A stretch of DNA of 64,000 nt from Methylomarinovum caldicuralii (GCF_033126985.1 NZ_AP024714.1:1364001-1428000), one strand, 5' to 3'; positions 40,126-51,561 are shown, counted from the stretch's first letter. The notes: generated by a model from the letters alone, not told the origin. Program-made: numbers and translations.

Positions 40126-40565
40126 GCGAACAGCGCAAGGGCACGCGCACGGGCGCACGCCGCTGCGCCCTGCAGGCGCTGTACCAGTGGCAGCTGACCG
40201 GCCAGCCGTTGGAAGCCATCGAACGCCAGTTCGTTCAGGACCGGCTGGCCGACGGGGCGCGGCTGGATTATTTCTCCCAGCTGCTGCACGGTGTGGTCGA
40301 GCACCTGGACGCCATCGACGCCGCCCTGACCGAATTCTCCGACCGGCCGGTGGATCAGATCGATCCCATCGAACGCGCTATCCTGCGCCTGGCCGCCTAC
40401 GAGCTGCTGTACCGTTGGGAGGTGCCCTACCGGGCGGTGCTCAACGAGGCCATCAACCTTGCCAAGGTCTTCGGCGCCACCCACAAGAGCTACAAATACG
40501 TCAACGGGGTGCTCGACCGCCTCGCCCACAAGGTCCGGGCGCGGGAAATCCAGGCCGCCCGCTGA
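40122..40565 (+). CDS. nusB: transcription antitermination factor NusB
   Basis: 147 residues, all helical. [16 protein letters not shown] near the N-terminus and [20 protein letters not shown] with FVNGVLD-like [11 protein letters not shown] near the C-terminus. It binds boxA RNA with NusE in rRNA antitermination. The ribH-nusB-thiL order is standard. ATGA overlap with ribH. Confidence 0.96.
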   Translation: MSEQRKGTRTGARRCALQALYQWQLTGQPLEAIERQFVQDRLADGARLDYFSQLLHGVVEHLDAIDAALTEFSDRPVDQIDPIERAILRLAAYELLYRWEVPYRAVLNEAINLAKVFGATHKSYKYVNGVLDRLAHKVRAREIQAAR

Positions 40566-40567
40566 AC

Positions 40568-41527
40568 GTGGACGAATTCGACCTGATCCGGCGTTTCTTC
40601 CGGCGCCCCGCCGTCCGTTCCCAGACCCGTTTCGGCGTCGGTGACGACGCCGCACTGCTGGATCCGCCGCCCGGCCAGGTGCTGGCGGCGACGGTGGACA
40701 CGATGGTGGCCGGGGTGCATTTTTTCCCTGATGCCGACCCGGCCGCCCTGGGACACAAGCTGCTGGCGGTCAACCTGAGCGATCTGGCGGCCATGGGGGC
40801 CGAGCCGGCGTGGGCACTGCTGGCGCTGGCCCTGCCTGAGGCCAATCCGGACTGGCTGAGCGCTTTCGCCGAGGGATTGTTCGCTTTGGCCGGACGTTAT
40901 CGGGTCGATCTGGTCGGTGGTGACACCATCCGCGGACCCCTGACCCTGTCGCTCCAGGCCCTGGGCTGGGTGCCGGAAGGACAGGCCCTGCGACGCTGCG
41001 GGGCGCGTCCCGGCGACGGAATCTACGTCAGCGGCACCCTTGGAGACGCGGCCCTGGGTCTGAAGATGCTCCGGGGGGAGCTGGGCTGGCGCGATGAGAC
41101 GGCGGTGGAGCGCCTGTTGCGTCCTAGGCCCCGGGTGGCGCTGGGGTTGGCCCTGCGGGGGCTGGCCCATGCCTGTATCGATGTCTCCGATGGGCTGGCG
41201 GCCGATCTGGGGCACATCCTCACCGCCTCCGGCGTCGGTGCGGTGCTCGAGTGGGAGTCCCTCCCCTTGAGTGCGGCAGTGCGCCGCTACGTGGCCGAAA
41301 CCGGCGACTGGCGGCTCCCTCTGAGCGGCGGCGACGATTACGAATTGTGTTTCACGCTGCCGGAAGCCGCAGCCCGGGTGCTGCAGCAGCGCTTGCCAGC
41401 GGGGGCGGTGGCATGGCATCGTATAGGCACTATACAAATAGAACAGGGGCTTAGCATTAAAAAAGGGGGGAAGGCGATACCTCTGCCGCCGGCAGGCTAT
41501 TGCCATTTCGAATATGATGACAAGTGA
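40568..41527 (+). CDS. thiL: thiamine-monophosphate kinase
   Basis: 319 residues from a GTG two bases after the nusB stop. TRFGVGDDAALLDPPPGQVL, AVNLSDLAAMGAEPAWALLA, VGGDTIRGPLTLSLQALG and CIDVSDGLAADLGHIL mark the AIR-synthase-like ATP fold. It makes thiamine diphosphate. The 3' end overlaps pgpA by 14 bases, and the last 30 codons are lower in GC than the rest. Confidence 0.95.
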   Translation: MDEFDLIRRFFRRPAVRSQTRFGVGDDAALLDPPPGQVLAATVDTMVAGVHFFPDADPAALGHKLLAVNLSDLAAMGAEPAWALLALALPEANPDWLSAFAEGLFALAGRYRVDLVGGDTIRGPLTLSLQALGWVPEGQALRRCGARPGDGIYVSGTLGDAALGLKMLRGELGWRDETAVERLLRPRPRVALGLALRGLAHACIDVSDGLAADLGHILTASGVGAVLEWESLPLSAAVRRYVAETGDWRLPLSGGDDYELCFTLPEAAARVLQQRLPAGAVAWHRIGTIQIEQGLSIKKGGKAIPLPPAGYCHFEYDDK

Positions 41528-41996
41528 ATTGCGTTTGCACTGGTCCCGTCCGGACCAGGTGCTGGCTTTCGGCTTCGGGGCCGGACTGGCGCCGGTGGCC
41601 CCGGGTACCTTCGGCACCCTGGTGGCAGTGCCGCTGTACTGGCTGCTGAAGTCGTTGCATCCGGGGCTCTATCTGGCAGCCATCGTGCTGGGGATCGTAG
41701 TCGGCGTCTACATTTGCGGCCGCATTAACCGGGAGCTGGCGCGGGAGGATCATCCGGCCATCGTCTGGGACGAGGTGGTCGGCTATTGGTTGGCGATGAT
41801 CGGCACGCCCCTGAGCCTGCCGGTGGTGGCTGCCGGTTTCGTGCTGTTCCGCCTGTTCGACATCTGGAAACCGTGGCCGATCCGCGCCCTGGAGCGCAAG
41901 GTCGGCGGGGGGCTGGGGATCATGCTCGACGATCTGGTCGCCGGCATCCTGGCGGCAATCGTGTTGCACCTGGGATTGAACTTTTTCCCCGCATGA
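41514..41996 (+). CDS. pgpA: phosphatidylglycerophosphatase A
   Basis: 160 residues with about four membrane helices. GAGLAPVAPGTFGTLVAVPL and the acidic metal motif VWDEVVGYWLAMIG are conserved in PgpA, which makes phosphatidylglycerol in the inner membrane. FRLFDIWKPWPIRALE follows. It ends the riboflavin-thiL operon; about 50 bases later the initiator tRNA promoter begins. Confidence 0.95.
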   Translation: MMTSELRLHWSRPDQVLAFGFGAGLAPVAPGTFGTLVAVPLYWLLKSLHPGLYLAAIVLGIVVGVYICGRINRELAREDHPAIVWDEVVGYWLAMIGTPLSLPVVAAGFVLFRLFDIWKPWPIRALERKVGGGLGIMLDDLVAGILAAIVLHLGLNFFPA

Positions 41997-42048
41997 GCGA
42001 CTAACCCAGCGAAACGGAAACGACCGGGGGCTGAAATGAAAGAGGGTC

Positions 42049-42077
42049 TTGAATTGAGACCGCCATCCAGGTAGAAT
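42049..42077 (+). promoter_or_regulatory. promoter of the initiator tRNA-rimP-nusA-infB operon
   Basis: TTGAAT at 42049-42054 and TAGAAT at 42072-42077 are separated by 17 bases. Transcription would begin near 42084, 6 bases before the mature tRNA 5' end. Confidence 0.75.
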
Positions 42078-42089
42078 AACTAAATCAAT

Positions 42090-42166
<77 letters not shown>

Positions 42167-42170
42167 TTTC

Positions 42171-42198
42171 AAGGCCCCGTTTCGGGGCTTTTTATTTT
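42171..42198 (+). terminator. intrinsic terminator after the initiator tRNA
   Basis: GCCCCG and CGGGGC pair over a TTT loop (42174-42188), flanked by AAG/TTT pairing and followed by TTTTTATTTT. Transcripts that stop here would carry only the tRNA. Confidence 0.88.
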
Positions 42199-42222
42199 CC
42201 CAGCGGAAGGGTGAAGACAAGG

Positions 42223-42244
42223 ATGGGCCTCAGGCCCATTTTTT
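42223..42244 (+). terminator. second intrinsic terminator, in the rimP leader
   Basis: ATGGGCC and GGCCCAT pair over a TCA loop and are followed directly by six T. It ends 22 bases before the rimP ATG, so read-through or antitermination is needed for expression of the whole translation operon from the tRNA promoter. Confidence 0.8.
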
Positions 42245-42266
42245 GTGGCTGTTTTTCTTAAAGCGA

Positions 42267-42752
42267 ATGCGTCAGGTATCGAAAGCATTGATCGAATTGT
42301 TGCAACCGGTGGTGACCGGTCTCGGCTACGAGCTGGTCGGCATCGAATGGGCCGCCGACACCCGCGGCCAGCGGATCCTGCGCGTTTACATCGACGTCGA
42401 AGGCGGCGTCACCGTGGACGACTGCGAGCAGGTGAGCCAGCAGATCAGCGCCCTGCTCGATGTTGAGGATCCGATTCCCGGCCATTACGTGCTCGAGGTT
42501 TCCTCACCGGGGGTCGACCGTCCCCTGTTCACCCTGGACCATTACCGCCGTTTCCGCGGTGAGGAGGCGCGGGTGCTGCTGGCGCGGCCGCAGGACGGCC
42601 AGCGCCGTTTCCGCGGGGTGATCGAAGGGGTCGAAGACGACCGCATCCGGCTCAAGACCCGCCAGGGCACCGTTTCCCTGCCCTTCGACGAGATCGAGAA
42701 GGCCCGCCTGGTCCCCGATTATCAAGCGATCATGAAAGGACAGAGACGATGA
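42267..42752 (+). CDS. rimP: ribosome maturation factor RimP
   Basis: 161 residues. [20 protein letters not shown] at the start and [20 protein letters not shown] in the middle are RimP signatures; the C-terminal SH3-like domain ends near [15 protein letters not shown]. It assists 30S assembly. The ATG at 42267 has only a weak AAAG ribosome site; a GTG 8 codons upstream lies within the terminator T run and is less likely. Stop overlaps nusA start. Confidence 0.94.
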   Translation: MRQVSKALIELLQPVVTGLGYELVGIEWAADTRGQRILRVYIDVEGGVTVDDCEQVSQQISALLDVEDPIPGHYVLEVSSPGVDRPLFTLDHYRRFRGEEARVLLARPQDGQRRFRGVIEGVEDDRIRLKTRQGTVSLPFDEIEKARLVPDYQAIMKGQRR

Positions 42753-44254
42753 CGAACAAAGAAATTCTCCGTGTGGTCGATGTGGTTTCCCACGAGAAGG
42801 ACATCGACAAAGAAGTGATCTTCCAGGCGCTGGAGACGGCGCTGGCGACGGCCACCGTGAAAAAGCACGACGGCCGTATCGACGCGCGCGTGGAAATCGA
42901 CCGGGACACCGGGGAATATAAGACCTTCCGCCGCTGGAAGGTGGTCGAGGCCGACGAGCTGACCGATCCCGACAAGGAGATGACCCTGGAAGAGGCACGT
43001 AAGCTCGACCCCGACGCGGAAATCGGCGGTTATGTGGAACAGCCCATCGAGTCCATCACCTTCGGCCGCATCGCCGCCCAGACCGCCAAGCAGGTGATCA
43101 TCCAGAAGGTGCGCGAGGCCGAGCGCCGCAAGGTCGCCGAAGCCTACAAGGACAGGGTCGGCCAGCTGGTGAGCGGGGTGGTCAAGCGGGTCGAGCGCGG
43201 CAATATCTGGATCGATTTGGGAGAGAACGCCGAGGCCCTGATTCCCAGGGAGGAAACCATTCCCCACGAATCCTTCCGGGTCGGTGACCGGGTGCGCGGC
43301 TACCTCAAGGAGGTGCGCGAGGATGGCCGCGGGCCGATGCTGATCGTCAGCCGCACGGATCCCAATCTGCTGATCGAGCTGTTCAAGCTCGAGGTGCCGG
43401 AGATCAGCGAAGGGCTGATCGAGATCAAGGGCGCCGCCCGCGAGCCGGGGGTGCGGGCCAAGATCGCGGTCAAGAGCAACGACCCGCGCCTCGACCCCAT
43501 CGGCGCCTGCATCGGCATGCGTGGTTCCAGGGTCCAGGCGGTCTCCAACGAGCTGAGCGGCGAGCGCATCGACATCGTCCTGTGGGACGAGAACGACGCC
43601 CAGTTCGTCATCAACGCCATGGCGCCGGCCGACATCGTCTCCATCGTCGTCGACGAGGACAACCATTCCATGGACATCGCTGTCGCCGACGAGAACCTCT
43701 CCCAGGCCATCGGCCGCGGCGGCCAGAACGTGCGTTTGGCGAGCCAGCTGACCGGCTGGGAACTGAACGTGATGTCGGTGTCGGAAATGGAGGAAAAGCA
43801 CCGCGGCGAGGCCGAGAAGGTCAAGGAAATGTTCATGCGCGAGCTGGACATCGACGAGGATCTGGCCGACACCCTGGTGCAGGAAGGGTTCTCCACCCTG
43901 GAGGAGCTGGCCTATGTGCCGGCCAAGGAATTGCTGGAGATCGAGGCCTTCGACGAGGAACTGGTGGAGGAACTGCGGCGGCGCGCCCGCGACGCCCTGC
44001 TGCTCAAGGCCATCGCCAGTGAGGAGCAGGTCGAAAGCGAGCCGCCCGCCGAAGATCTTCTGAACCTGGAAGGCATGGATCGGGATCTGGCTTACAAGCT
44101 GGCCGCCGCCGGCATCCGCACCATGGAAGATCTGGCGGAAATGTCGGTGGACGAGCTCAAGCAAATCGCCCCCGACCTGGATGACGAAAAGGCCTCGCAG
44201 CTGATCATGAAGGCGCGCGAGCCGTGGTTCGCGGAAAGCCAGGCAGGGGAATGA
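42749..44254 (+). CDS. nusA: transcription termination/antitermination factor NusA
   Basis: 501 residues. N-terminal RNA polymerase-binding domain (1-130), S1 domain with [20 protein letters not shown], two KH domains ([39 protein letters not shown]) and two C-terminal acidic helix-hairpin repeats ([37 protein letters not shown]). It controls pausing, termination and antitermination, and could act on the two terminators in its own leader. Length equals the gammaproteobacterial standard. Confidence 0.97.
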   Translation: MTNKEILRVVDVVSHEKDIDKEVIFQALETALATATVKKHDGRIDARVEIDRDTGEYKTFRRWKVVEADELTDPDKEMTLEEARKLDPDAEIGGYVEQPIESITFGRIAAQTAKQVIIQKVREAERRKVAEAYKDRVGQLVSGVVKRVERGNIWIDLGENAEALIPREETIPHESFRVGDRVRGYLKEVREDGRGPMLIVSRTDPNLLIELFKLEVPEISEGLIEIKGAAREPGVRAKIAVKSNDPRLDPIGACIGMRGSRVQAVSNELSGERIDIVLWDENDAQFVINAMAPADIVSIVVDEDNHSMDIAVADENLSQAIGRGGQNVRLASQLTGWELNVMSVSEMEEKHRGEAEKVKEMFMRELDIDEDLADTLVQEGFSTLEELAYVPAKELLEIEAFDEELVEELRRRARDALLLKAIASEEQVESEPPAEDLLNLEGMDRDLAYKLAAAGIRTMEDLAEMSVDELKQIAPDLDDEKASQLIMKAREPWFAESQAGE

Positions 44255-44267
44255 GAGGGAAAGAACG

Positions 44268-46796
44268 ATGAGTGAAGTAACCGTAAGACAACTGGCCGAA
44301 ACCGTCGGCATCCCGCTGGACCGCCTTCTGAGCCAGCTGAGCGAGGCCGGCCTGCCCAAATCGGGGGCCGAAGACACCCTCAGCGATGAGGAGAAGATCC
44401 GCCTGCTCAGTTACCTGCGCCAGCGCCACGGCAAGGGCGACGGTGAAACCGATCCCCTCGGTCCCCGTCGCGTCACCCTCAAGCGCAAGGAAGTCAAGGC
44501 GCTGCGCCAGGGGCGCACCGGCGGCGCCACCAAGACCGTCAACGTCGAGGTGCGCAAGCGCCGCACCTACGTCAAGCGCACCGAGGCGACCGGTCTGACG
44601 CCGGAACAGCTCGAGGCCGAGCGCGCCCGCCAGGCCCTGGAGGAAGTCAAGCGCCAGCGGGAACTGGAAGAAGCCCGCCGCCGCGAGGAAGAAGAGGCCA
44701 GGCGCCGCGCTGAAGAAGAAGCCAAGCGCCAGGCCGAAGAGGCCGAAGAGGAAGCCCGCCGCCGCGCTGAGGAGGAGGCCAAACAGGCCGAGGAAGCTGC
44801 CGCCGAGCAGGAAGAGGCCGTCACCGAGGCGCCGCCTGCGCCTGAAGAGGTTCCCGCGCCCCAGCCGGTGGTGGAAGAGGCGCCCAAGCCTTCGCCCAAA
44901 AAGGCCAAGAAGAAAAAAGAGGAAGAAAAACGCCAGCGGCCGGCGCGCAAGAAGCTGGAGGCGTCCGACCAACTGCTCGCCGCCAAGGCCAGAAAACGCA
45001 GGAAGGCGAAGGAAACGGTACGCCAGCCGGTGGCGCCGCAGGTGCGCGAGGTGGTGATTCCCGAAACCATCACCGTGGCCGAACTGGCCAAGCGCATGGC
45101 AGTCAAGGCCGCCGACGTGGTCAAGACCCTGTTCCAGATGGGGCAGATGGTCACCATCAACCAGGTGCTGGATCAGGAAACCGCCGCCCTGGTGGTGGAG
45201 GAAATGGGCCACAAGGCCGTGCTGCAGTCGGCCGAGGACCTGGAGCAGCAGCTCATCGAACAGGCGACCCAACCCCTGAGCGACGAGAAGCCCCGGCCGC
45301 CGGTGGTGACCGTGATGGGCCACGTGGACCACGGCAAGACCTCCCTCCTGGACTACATCCGCCGCACCCGGGTGGCGGCCCGCGAGGCCGGGGGGATTAC
45401 CCAGCACATCGGCGCCTACCAGGTCAAGACCGACCACGGCAGGATCACCTTTATCGACACCCCGGGGCACGCGGCCTTCACCGCCATGCGCGCCCGCGGG
45501 GCCCAGGCGACCGACATCGTGGTCCTGGTGGTGGCCGCCGACGACGGTGTCATGCCCCAGACCAAGGAGGCCATCGACCACGCCCGCGCCGCCGGGGTGC
45601 CGATGGTAGTGGCGATCAACAAGATCGACAAGCCCGAGGCCGATCCCGAGCGGGTCAAGACCGAACTGGCGGCGCTGGAAGTGGTGCCGGAGGAATGGGG
45701 CGGCGACACCCAGTTCGTGCCGGTGTCGGCCAAGACCGGCCAGGGGATCGATGACCTGCTGGAAGCGATTCTGCTCCAGGCCGAGCTGCTGGAACTGAAA
45801 GCGCCCACCAAGGGCAGCGCCCGCGGGGTGGTGCTCGAGGCCCGTCTCGACAAGGGGCGGGGCCCGGTGGCGGACGTGCTGATCCAGGCCGGCACCTTGA
45901 AGCGCGGTGACGCGGTGGTATGCGGTGAGCAGTACGGCCGCGTGCGCGCCATGCTGGATGAAAACGGCAAGCAGATCAAGCAGGCCGGTCCCTCCACGCC
46001 GGTGGAGATCCTCGGCCTGTCCGGCGTGCCCAACGCTGGCGACGAGCTGATCGCAGTCAAGGACGAAAAGGTCGCCAAGCAGATCGCCGAGCTGCGCGCC
46101 GAAAAGGCCAAGGCCAAGCGCATGGCGGCCCAGCAGGCGGCGAAGCTGGACCAGGTGTTCGCCAAGATGGAGGAAGGCGAGGTCGTCGATCTCAACCTCA
46201 TCGTCAAGGCCGACGTCCACGGCAGCCTGGAGGCGCTGCGCGAGGCCCTGACCAAACTGTCCAATGACAAGGTGCGGGTCAACGTGGTCGCCGGCGGCGT
46301 CGGTGGGATCACCGAGAGCGACGTCAACCTGGCGTTGACTTCCAACGCCGTCATCATCGGCTTCAACGTCCGCGCCGACGCTGGCGCCCGCCGCCTGGCG
46401 GAAGAGAAGGGCGTGGAGATCCGCTACTACAGCGTGATCTATGACGTCATCGACGACGTCAAGAAGTCGATCAAGGGCATGCTGGCGCCGGAGATGAAGG
46501 AACGCATCGTCGGTGTGGCCGAGGTGCGCCAGGTGTTTCGCCATCCCAAGTTCGGCCAGATTGCCGGTTGCATGGTCAAGGAGGGCGTGGTGCGCCGCAA
46601 CCTGCCGATCCGGGTGCTGCGTGACAACGTGGTGATCTTCGAGGGCCAGCTGGAATCGTTGCGCCGTTTCAAGGATGATGTGACCGAGGTTAAGGCCGGC
46701 ATGGAGTGCGGCATCGGGGTCAAGAACTACAACGACGTGCGCGAAGGCGATCTGATCGAAGTCTACGAGCGCGTCGAAGTGGAAGCGGAGGATTGA
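44268..46796 (+). CDS. infB: translation initiation factor IF-2
   Basis: 842 residues. An N-terminal IF2 domain (about 1-55), a long Glu/Arg/Ala-rich helical linker (about 105-240), a second N-domain with [20 protein letters not shown], then the GTPase with G1 [15 protein letters not shown]3 DTPGHAAF and G4 [10 protein letters not shown], followed by domains II-IV. It places the initiator tRNA on the 30S subunit, in keeping with the tRNA gene heading this operon. Ribosome site GAGAGGGAAAG. Confidence 0.97.
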   Translation: MSEVTVRQLAETVGIPLDRLLSQLSEAGLPKSGAEDTLSDEEKIRLLSYLRQRHGKGDGETDPLGPRRVTLKRKEVKALRQGRTGGATKTVNVEVRKRRTYVKRTEATGLTPEQLEAERARQALEEVKRQRELEEARRREEEEARRRAEEEAKRQAEEAEEEARRRAEEEAKQAEEAAAEQEEAVTEAPPAPEEVPAPQPVVEEAPKPSPKKAKKKKEEEKRQRPARKKLEASDQLLAAKARKRRKAKETVRQPVAPQVREVVIPETITVAELAKRMAVKAADVVKTLFQMGQMVTINQVLDQETAALVVEEMGHKAVLQSAEDLEQQLIEQATQPLSDEKPRPPVVTVMGHVDHGKTSLLDYIRRTRVAAREAGGITQHIGAYQVKTDHGRITFIDTPGHAAFTAMRARGAQATDIVVLVVAADDGVMPQTKEAIDHARAAGVPMVVAINKIDKPEADPERVKTELAALEVVPEEWGGDTQFVPVSAKTGQGIDDLLEAILLQAELLELKAPTKGSARGVVLEARLDKGRGPVADVLIQAGTLKRGDAVVCGEQYGRVRAMLDENGKQIKQAGPSTPVEILGLSGVPNAGDELIAVKDEKVAKQIAELRAEKAKAKRMAAQQAAKLDQVFAKMEEGEVVDLNLIVKADVHGSLEALREALTKLSNDKVRVNVVAGGVGGITESDVNLALTSNAVIIGFNVRADAGARRLAEEKGVEIRYYSVIYDVIDDVKKSIKGMLAPEMKERIVGVAEVRQVFRHPKFGQIAGCMVKEGVVRRNLPIRVLRDNVVIFEGQLESLRRFKDDVTEVKAGMECGIGVKNYNDVREGDLIEVYERVEVEAED

Positions 46797-46800
46797 TCCC

Positions 46801-47163
46801 GTGGCCCGTGACTACGAGCGCTCCCAGCGGGTCGCCTCTCAGCTCCAGCGCGAGCTGGCGGATCTGATCCGCCACGAGATCAAGGATCCGCGTCTGGGCT
46901 GGGTGACGGTGGACGACGTGGAGGTCAGCCGCGACCTGTCGGTGGCCAAGGTCTACGTTTCCACCCTGGAAATGGACCGGATCGACACCACCCTGGAGAT
47001 CCTTCAGGGTGCCGCGCCGTTCCTGCGCCACGAACTGGGAAAGCGCCTCCACATCCGCCAGATCCCGGAGCTGCGCTTCTTCAAGGACACCGCCATCGAA
47101 GCCGGCATGCGCATCACCCAACTGTTGGACGAACTCAAGAAGGAAGAACCCAAGGATGAGTAA
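46801..47163 (+). CDS. rbfA: 30S ribosome-binding factor A
   Basis: 120 residues from a GTG 4 bases after the infB stop. RSQRVASQLQRELADLIRHE and DVEVSRDLSVAKVYVS, then LGKRLHIRQIPELRFF, are the KH-like RbfA core. It matures the 16S rRNA 5' end and helps growth in the cold. Overlaps truB by 8 bases. Confidence 0.96.
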   Translation: MARDYERSQRVASQLQRELADLIRHEIKDPRLGWVTVDDVEVSRDLSVAKVYVSTLEMDRIDTTLEILQGAAPFLRHELGKRLHIRQIPELRFFKDTAIEAGMRITQLLDELKKEEPKDE

Positions 47164-48085
47164 ACCGAGACGCCGCAAAGGCGATGCCATCGACGGCATC
47201 CTGCTGCTGGACAAGTCGCCGGGGCTGACTTCCAATCAGGCCCTGCAGCAGGCCAAGCGCCTGCTGGCGGCCCGCAAGGCGGGGCACACCGGCAGTCTCG
47301 ACCCGTTGGCCACCGGCCTGTTGCCGGTGTGTTTCGGCGAGGCCACCAAGATTTCCGCCTTTCTGCTCGACAGCGACAAGCGCTACTGGGTGCTGGTGCG
47401 CCTGGGAACCGCCACCGCCACCGGCGATGCCGAGGGCGAGATCCGGGAACGCAAGCCGGTGCCCGAACTGAGCCGGGAACGGATCGAGGCGGCGCTGGCG
47501 CGCTTCCGCGGCGAAATCATGCAGATTCCGCCCATGTACTCGGCCCTCAAGCAGGGCGGCCAGCGCCTGTACGATCTGGCGCGCCAGGGCATTGAGGTGG
47601 AACGGCCGCCGCGCCGGGTCGTCATTCATGAACTAAAGCTGCTCGATTTCGGCCCCGATTTTTTGGAATTGGAGGTGTTTTGTTCCAAGGGCACCTTCAT
47701 TCGCACCCTGGCCGAGGACATCGCCGGGGCGCTGGACACTCTGGGGCACGTGGAGCAGCTGCGCCGCACCGCGGTGGGCGATTTCGCCATCGATGATGCC
47801 GTGACCCTGGAGGCGCTGGCAGAGATGCCGCTGGCCGAACGCTGCGCCCTGCTGCTGCCCATCGACCGGGCGGTGGCCTCCTGGCCCGAGATCCGGCTGG
47901 GCGATGAGATGGCCTTCTATCTTCTCAGGGGACAGCCGGTGCTGATCCCCAAACTGCAGGCGGAGGGATTCGTGCGCCTGTATAATCGCGAGGGAGCGTT
48001 TATCGGCGTGGGTGAAGTACTCGATGATGGTCGGGTTGCCCCGCGCCGCCTGTTCAATCTATCCAAATCGAAACCATCAGCCTAG
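47156..48085 (+). CDS. truB: tRNA pseudouridine-55 synthase
   Basis: 309 residues. [20 protein letters not shown], then [20 protein letters not shown] with the catalytic Asp, [18 protein letters not shown], and a C-terminal PUA-like domain ([20 protein letters not shown], written in part). It makes pseudouridine 55 in the T loop of tRNAs. The start ATG lies within rbfA behind CAAGG. Confidence 0.96.
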   Translation: MSKPRRRKGDAIDGILLLDKSPGLTSNQALQQAKRLLAARKAGHTGSLDPLATGLLPVCFGEATKISAFLLDSDKRYWVLVRLGTATATGDAEGEIRERKPVPELSRERIEAALARFRGEIMQIPPMYSALKQGGQRLYDLARQGIEVERPPRRVVIHELKLLDFGPDFLELEVFCSKGTFIRTLAEDIAGALDTLGHVEQLRRTAVGDFAIDDAVTLEALAEMPLAERCALLLPIDRAVASWPEIRLGDEMAFYLLRGQPVLIPKLQAEGFVRLYNREGAFIGVGEVLDDGRVAPRRLFNLSKSKPSA

Positions 48086-48095
48086 GAGTGAAATC

Positions 48096-48365
48096 ATGCC
48101 GTTGACCGCTGAAGAAAAGCGCAAGATCATGCAGGAATACCAACGCAGCGAAGGGGACACCGGCTCCCCGGAAGTGCAGGTGGCGCTGTTGACCGCCCGC
48201 ATCAACCAGCTGACCCCCCACTTCCAGCAGCACAAGAAGGACGTCCACTCGCGCCGTGGCCTGCTGCGTCTGGTCAATCAGCGCCGCAAACTGTTGAACT
48301 ATCTCAAGCGCAAGGACATCGAGCGTTACCGCTCGCTCATCGAGCGCCTGGGACTACGTAAGTAA
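48096..48365 (+). CDS. rpsO: 30S ribosomal protein S15
   Basis: 89 residues, all four helices present: [40 protein letters not shown] and the C-terminal [13 protein letters not shown]. It binds the central domain of 16S rRNA. TAGGAGTG 7 bases before the ATG is a strong ribosome site. The pnp gene follows after 8 bases, with no clear terminator between. Confidence 0.98.
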   Translation: MPLTAEEKRKIMQEYQRSEGDTGSPEVQVALLTARINQLTPHFQQHKKDVHSRRGLLRLVNQRRKLLNYLKRKDIERYRSLIERLGLRK

Positions 48366-48373
48366 GAAGCCAT

Positions 48374-50464
48374 ATGAAACCGATTCGCAAAGAATTCCAG
48401 TACGGTGACCGCACCGTCGTCATGGAAACCGGCGAGATCGCCCGTCAGGCCGACGGCGCGGTTCTGGTCAACATGGACGGCACCGTCGTCCTGGTGACCG
48501 CGGTGGGCAGCCGAGAGGCGGCCCCCGGCACCGATTTCTTCCCTCTGACCGTCAACTATCAGGAAAAAGCCTACGCCGCCGGCCGCATCCCCGGCGGCTT
48601 TTTCAAGCGTGAAGGCCGGCCTTCCGAAAAGGAAACCCTGACCTCGCGCCTCATCGACCGGCCGATCCGCCCCCTGTTTCCCGACGGCTTCCACAACGAG
48701 GTCCAGGTCATCGCCACGGTGCTGTCCTCCAATCCCGAGGTGGACGGCGACATCCCGGCCCTGATCGGCGCCTCGGCGGCCCTGGCCATTTCCGGCCTGC
48801 CGTTCCACGGACCCATCGGCGCCGCCCGGATCGGCTACAAGGACGGCCAGTACCTGCTCAATCCCACCCTGACCCAGCTGGACGACTCCCAGCTCGATCT
48901 GGTGGTGGCCGGGACCGAGAACGCGGTGCTGATGGTGGAATCGGAAGCCAAGGAGCTGCCGGAAGACGTCATGCTCGGTGCGGTCCTCTACGGCCACGAG
49001 CAGATGCAGGCGGTGATCGGCGCCATCAAGGAACTGGTGGAAATGGTCCAGCCCGAGCCCTGGGAGTGGCATGCCCCGCAGCCCAACCCCGAGCTCGAAG
49101 CCCTGGTGGAATCCCACGCCAAGGACGCCCTGCTGGTGGCCTACCAGATCCGTCCCAAGAAGGAACGCTCCCTCAAGCTCAAGGAGATCCGCAAGGCGGT
49201 GGTCGAGGCGCTCACTGCCGACGAGCGTTTCGAGCCGGCGGCGGTCAAGGAGGCCCTGGAGAAGCTGGAGAAGAAACTGGTGCGCGCCCGCATCCTGCAG
49301 GACCAGGTCCGTATCGACGGCCGCGGCCTGGAGGACATCCGCCCGATCCACATCCGCACCGGCGTGTTGCCCCGGACCCACGGTTCAGCGCTGTTCACCC
49401 GGGGCGAGACCCAGGCCCTGGTGATTGCCACCCTGGGCACCGGCCGCGACGCCCAGCTGATCGACGCCATCGAAGGGGAATACTTAGAGTCCTTCATGCT
49501 CCACTACAACTTCCCGCCCTTCTGCGTCGGGGAGGTGGGGTTCGTGGGCTCGCCCAAGCGCCGTGAGATCGGCCACGGCAGGCTGGCCAAGCGCGCCATC
49601 CAGGCGGTGATGCCCAGGGAGGAGGAATTCCCCTACGTGATCCGGGTGGTGTCGGAGATCACCGAGTCCAACGGCTCCAGCTCCATGGCCAGCGTCTGCG
49701 GCACCAGTCTGGCGCTGATGGACGCCGGAGTTCCCATCAAGGCACCGGTGGCCGGTATCGCCATGGGCCTGATCAAGGAAGGTGACGGGCACGCGGTGCT
49801 GTCCGACATCATGGGCGACGAGGATCACCTCGGCGACATGGACTTCAAGGTCGCCGGCACCGCCGACGGCGTCACCGCCCTGCAGATGGATATCAAGATC
49901 GAGGGCATCACCCCTGAGATCATGGGCAAGGCCATGGAGCAGGCCAAGCGCGGCCGCTTCCACATCCTCGACAGGATGAACCAGGTGCTGGCCGAGCCGC
50001 GGGCGGAGATGTCCGACTATGCCCCCAGGATCACTTCGTTCCGCATCGACCCGAGCAAGATCCGCGACGTCATCGGCAAGGGCGGGGCCACCATCCGCAG
50101 CATCACCGACGAAACCGGCGTCAGCATCGATATCAGCGACGACGGGGTGGTCAAGATCGCCTCGGTGGACAAGCAGGCCGGCCATGAGGCCCGCCGCCGC
50201 ATCGAGGAGATCGTCGCCGACGTCGAGGTGGGCAAGGTGTACGAGGGCAAGGTGGTCCGCATCATGGACTTCGGCGCCTTCGTCAACATCCTGCCGGGAC
50301 GCGACGGCCTGCTGCACATTTCCCAGATCACCGAGGGCCGGCTGGAGAACGTCCGCGACGTGCTCAAGGAGGGTGACGTGGTCCGGGTCAAGGTGCTGGA
50401 AATCGACCGTCAGGGCCGGGTGCGCCTGTCCATGAAGGGCGTGCCGCAGCCGAAGAAGCACTGA
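48374..50464 (+). CDS. pnp: polyribonucleotide nucleotidyltransferase
   Basis: 696 residues. Two RNase PH domains (the first with [18 protein letters not shown]; the second with [20 protein letters not shown] and [19 protein letters not shown]), then KH ([20 protein letters not shown]) and S1 ([20 protein letters not shown]) domains. It degrades RNA from the 3' end using phosphate and is part of the degradosome. Last gene of the operon; a terminator follows. Confidence 0.97.
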   Translation: MKPIRKEFQYGDRTVVMETGEIARQADGAVLVNMDGTVVLVTAVGSREAAPGTDFFPLTVNYQEKAYAAGRIPGGFFKREGRPSEKETLTSRLIDRPIRPLFPDGFHNEVQVIATVLSSNPEVDGDIPALIGASAALAISGLPFHGPIGAARIGYKDGQYLLNPTLTQLDDSQLDLVVAGTENAVLMVESEAKELPEDVMLGAVLYGHEQMQAVIGAIKELVEMVQPEPWEWHAPQPNPELEALVESHAKDALLVAYQIRPKKERSLKLKEIRKAVVEALTADERFEPAAVKEALEKLEKKLVRARILQDQVRIDGRGLEDIRPIHIRTGVLPRTHGSALFTRGETQALVIATLGTGRDAQLIDAIEGEYLESFMLHYNFPPFCVGEVGFVGSPKRREIGHGRLAKRAIQAVMPREEEFPYVIRVVSEITESNGSSSMASVCGTSLALMDAGVPIKAPVAGIAMGLIKEGDGHAVLSDIMGDEDHLGDMDFKVAGTADGVTALQMDIKIEGITPEIMGKAMEQAKRGRFHILDRMNQVLAEPRAEMSDYAPRITSFRIDPSKIRDVIGKGGATIRSITDETGVSIDISDDGVVKIASVDKQAGHEARRRIEEIVADVEVGKVYEGKVVRIMDFGAFVNILPGRDGLLHISQITEGRLENVRDVLKEGDVVRVKVLEIDRQGRVRLSMKGVPQPKKH

Positions 50465-50494
50465 CCGCCGGCGAAACCAAACCGGTGCGCTGAA

Positions 50495-50529
50495 AGGGGC
50501 GGTGGATCTGCGGATCTGCCGCCTTTTTT
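50495..50529 (+). terminator. intrinsic terminator after pnp
   Basis: AGGGGCGG (50495-50502) pairs with CCGCCTTT (50519-50526), using G-T pairs at the base, over a 16-base loop, and the stem runs into six T. The next gene on the minus strand ends 4 bases later. Confidence 0.75.
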
Positions 50530-50532
50530 GTG

Positions 50533-51471
50533 TCAGGCGGCGGCCGTGACCCGGTTGCGGCCCTGTTCCTTGCTATGGTACAGGGCCACGTCGGCGCGGT
50601 GGATCAGGGTCTTGACGTCCTCGCCGGGGGAGGCGGTGGCCAGGCCGATGCTGACGGTCAGAGGGGCGGGCAGCGGCAGTTCAGGCTGGTTGGCAGCGAT
50701 GGCGTGGCAGAGGCGCTCGGCCAGGCGTTTACCGTCGTGGGAATCGGTGTCAGGCGCAATGACCAGAAACTCCTCGCCGCCGAAACGGCAGGCCACGTCG
50801 CAGCTGCGCAGTGTCTCCCGCAGGATGCGGGCGGAATGGACCAGGACCCGGTCGCCGGCCTCGTGACCCAGGGTGTCGTTGATGCGTTTGAAGTGGTCGA
50901 GGTCCAGGATCATCACGCTCAGGGGGCGACCGCCGCGCCGGCTTTCGGCCAGCTCCTGGTTCAGGCGCTCGATGGCGTAGCGGCGGTTGGGAAGCCCCGT
51001 GAGGAAGTCGGTGTGGGCCAGCTGTTCCAGCTTGCGGTTGAGCAGTTCCAGCTCCCTGGCCCGATGTTCCAGGGCGGCGTGCTCGCGCGTCAGGGCCTCC
51101 TGCAGGGAGACGATACGCTGGGCGCTCTTGATGCGGGCCAACAGCACCCGCAGCGACACCGGCTTGGTGACGTAGTCGTCGATGCCGGCATCGAAGGCGC
51201 GCACCAGCTCGTCCTCGGTTTCGCTGGCGGTGAGCATGATGACATAGATCGATTCCCCCAGGGGGGAGTCGCGCAGGGTGCGGCACAGGGTCAGGCCGTC
51301 CAGGGGTTGCATGTGCCAGTCGGTGATGACCAGCTGCGGCGGGCATTCCAGGATCTTTTTCAGCGCCGCCTTGCCATCCTTGACCGTTTCCACCTGGTGG
51401 CCGGCCTGCTTGAGCTGCTTGCTCAGGCGCAGCAGCAGCATGGCGTCGTCGTCCACCAGCAGGATCTTCAT
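50533..51471 (-). CDS. response regulator with GGDEF domain
   Basis: 312 residues. The receiver domain (1-120) has ILLVDDDAMLLLRLSKQLKQ, phosphoacceptor Asp in LVITDWHMQPLDG and Lys in DDYVTKPVSLRVLL. A coiled coil leads to a diguanylate cyclase domain (about 150-310) with GGEEF in CRFGGEEFLVIAP. It should make cyclic-di-GMP when phosphorylated, probably by the hybrid kinase at 52382-55201. The 30 codons upstream of this ATG are open in the same frame back to the amber stop of the HDOD gene; AGGAG lies 13 bases before the ATG. Confidence 0.92.
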   Translation of the reverse strand: MKILLVDDDAMLLLRLSKQLKQAGHQVETVKDGKAALKKILECPPQLVITDWHMQPLDGLTLCRTLRDSPLGESIYVIMLTASETEDELVRAFDAGIDDYVTKPVSLRVLLARIKSAQRIVSLQEALTREHAALEHRARELELLNRKLEQLAHTDFLTGLPNRRYAIERLNQELAESRRGGRPLSVMILDLDHFKRINDTLGHEAGDRVLVHSARILRETLRSCDVACRFGGEEFLVIAPDTDSHDGKRLAERLCHAIAANQPELPLPAPLTVSIGLATASPGEDVKTLIHRADVALYHSKEQGRNRVTAAA

Positions 51472-51561
51472 GCCGGGCAGTTTCTCCTGCGCGCGTGTGG
51501 CGGGTTTGCGTTCGCCGGCCGGTTTCGCCTTCTTGGGGAGGCGGGTGGGAATCTCGATCAG

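Noticed and set aside
44600-44830. Repetitive DNA inside infB
   Set aside because: It encodes the Glu/Arg/Ala-rich linker normal for IF-2 and is not an independent repeat element.
44205-46544. 779-codon open frame on the minus strand
   Set aside because: Antisense of infB; the long frame is an effect of high GC and the repetitive Glu/Arg linker codons.
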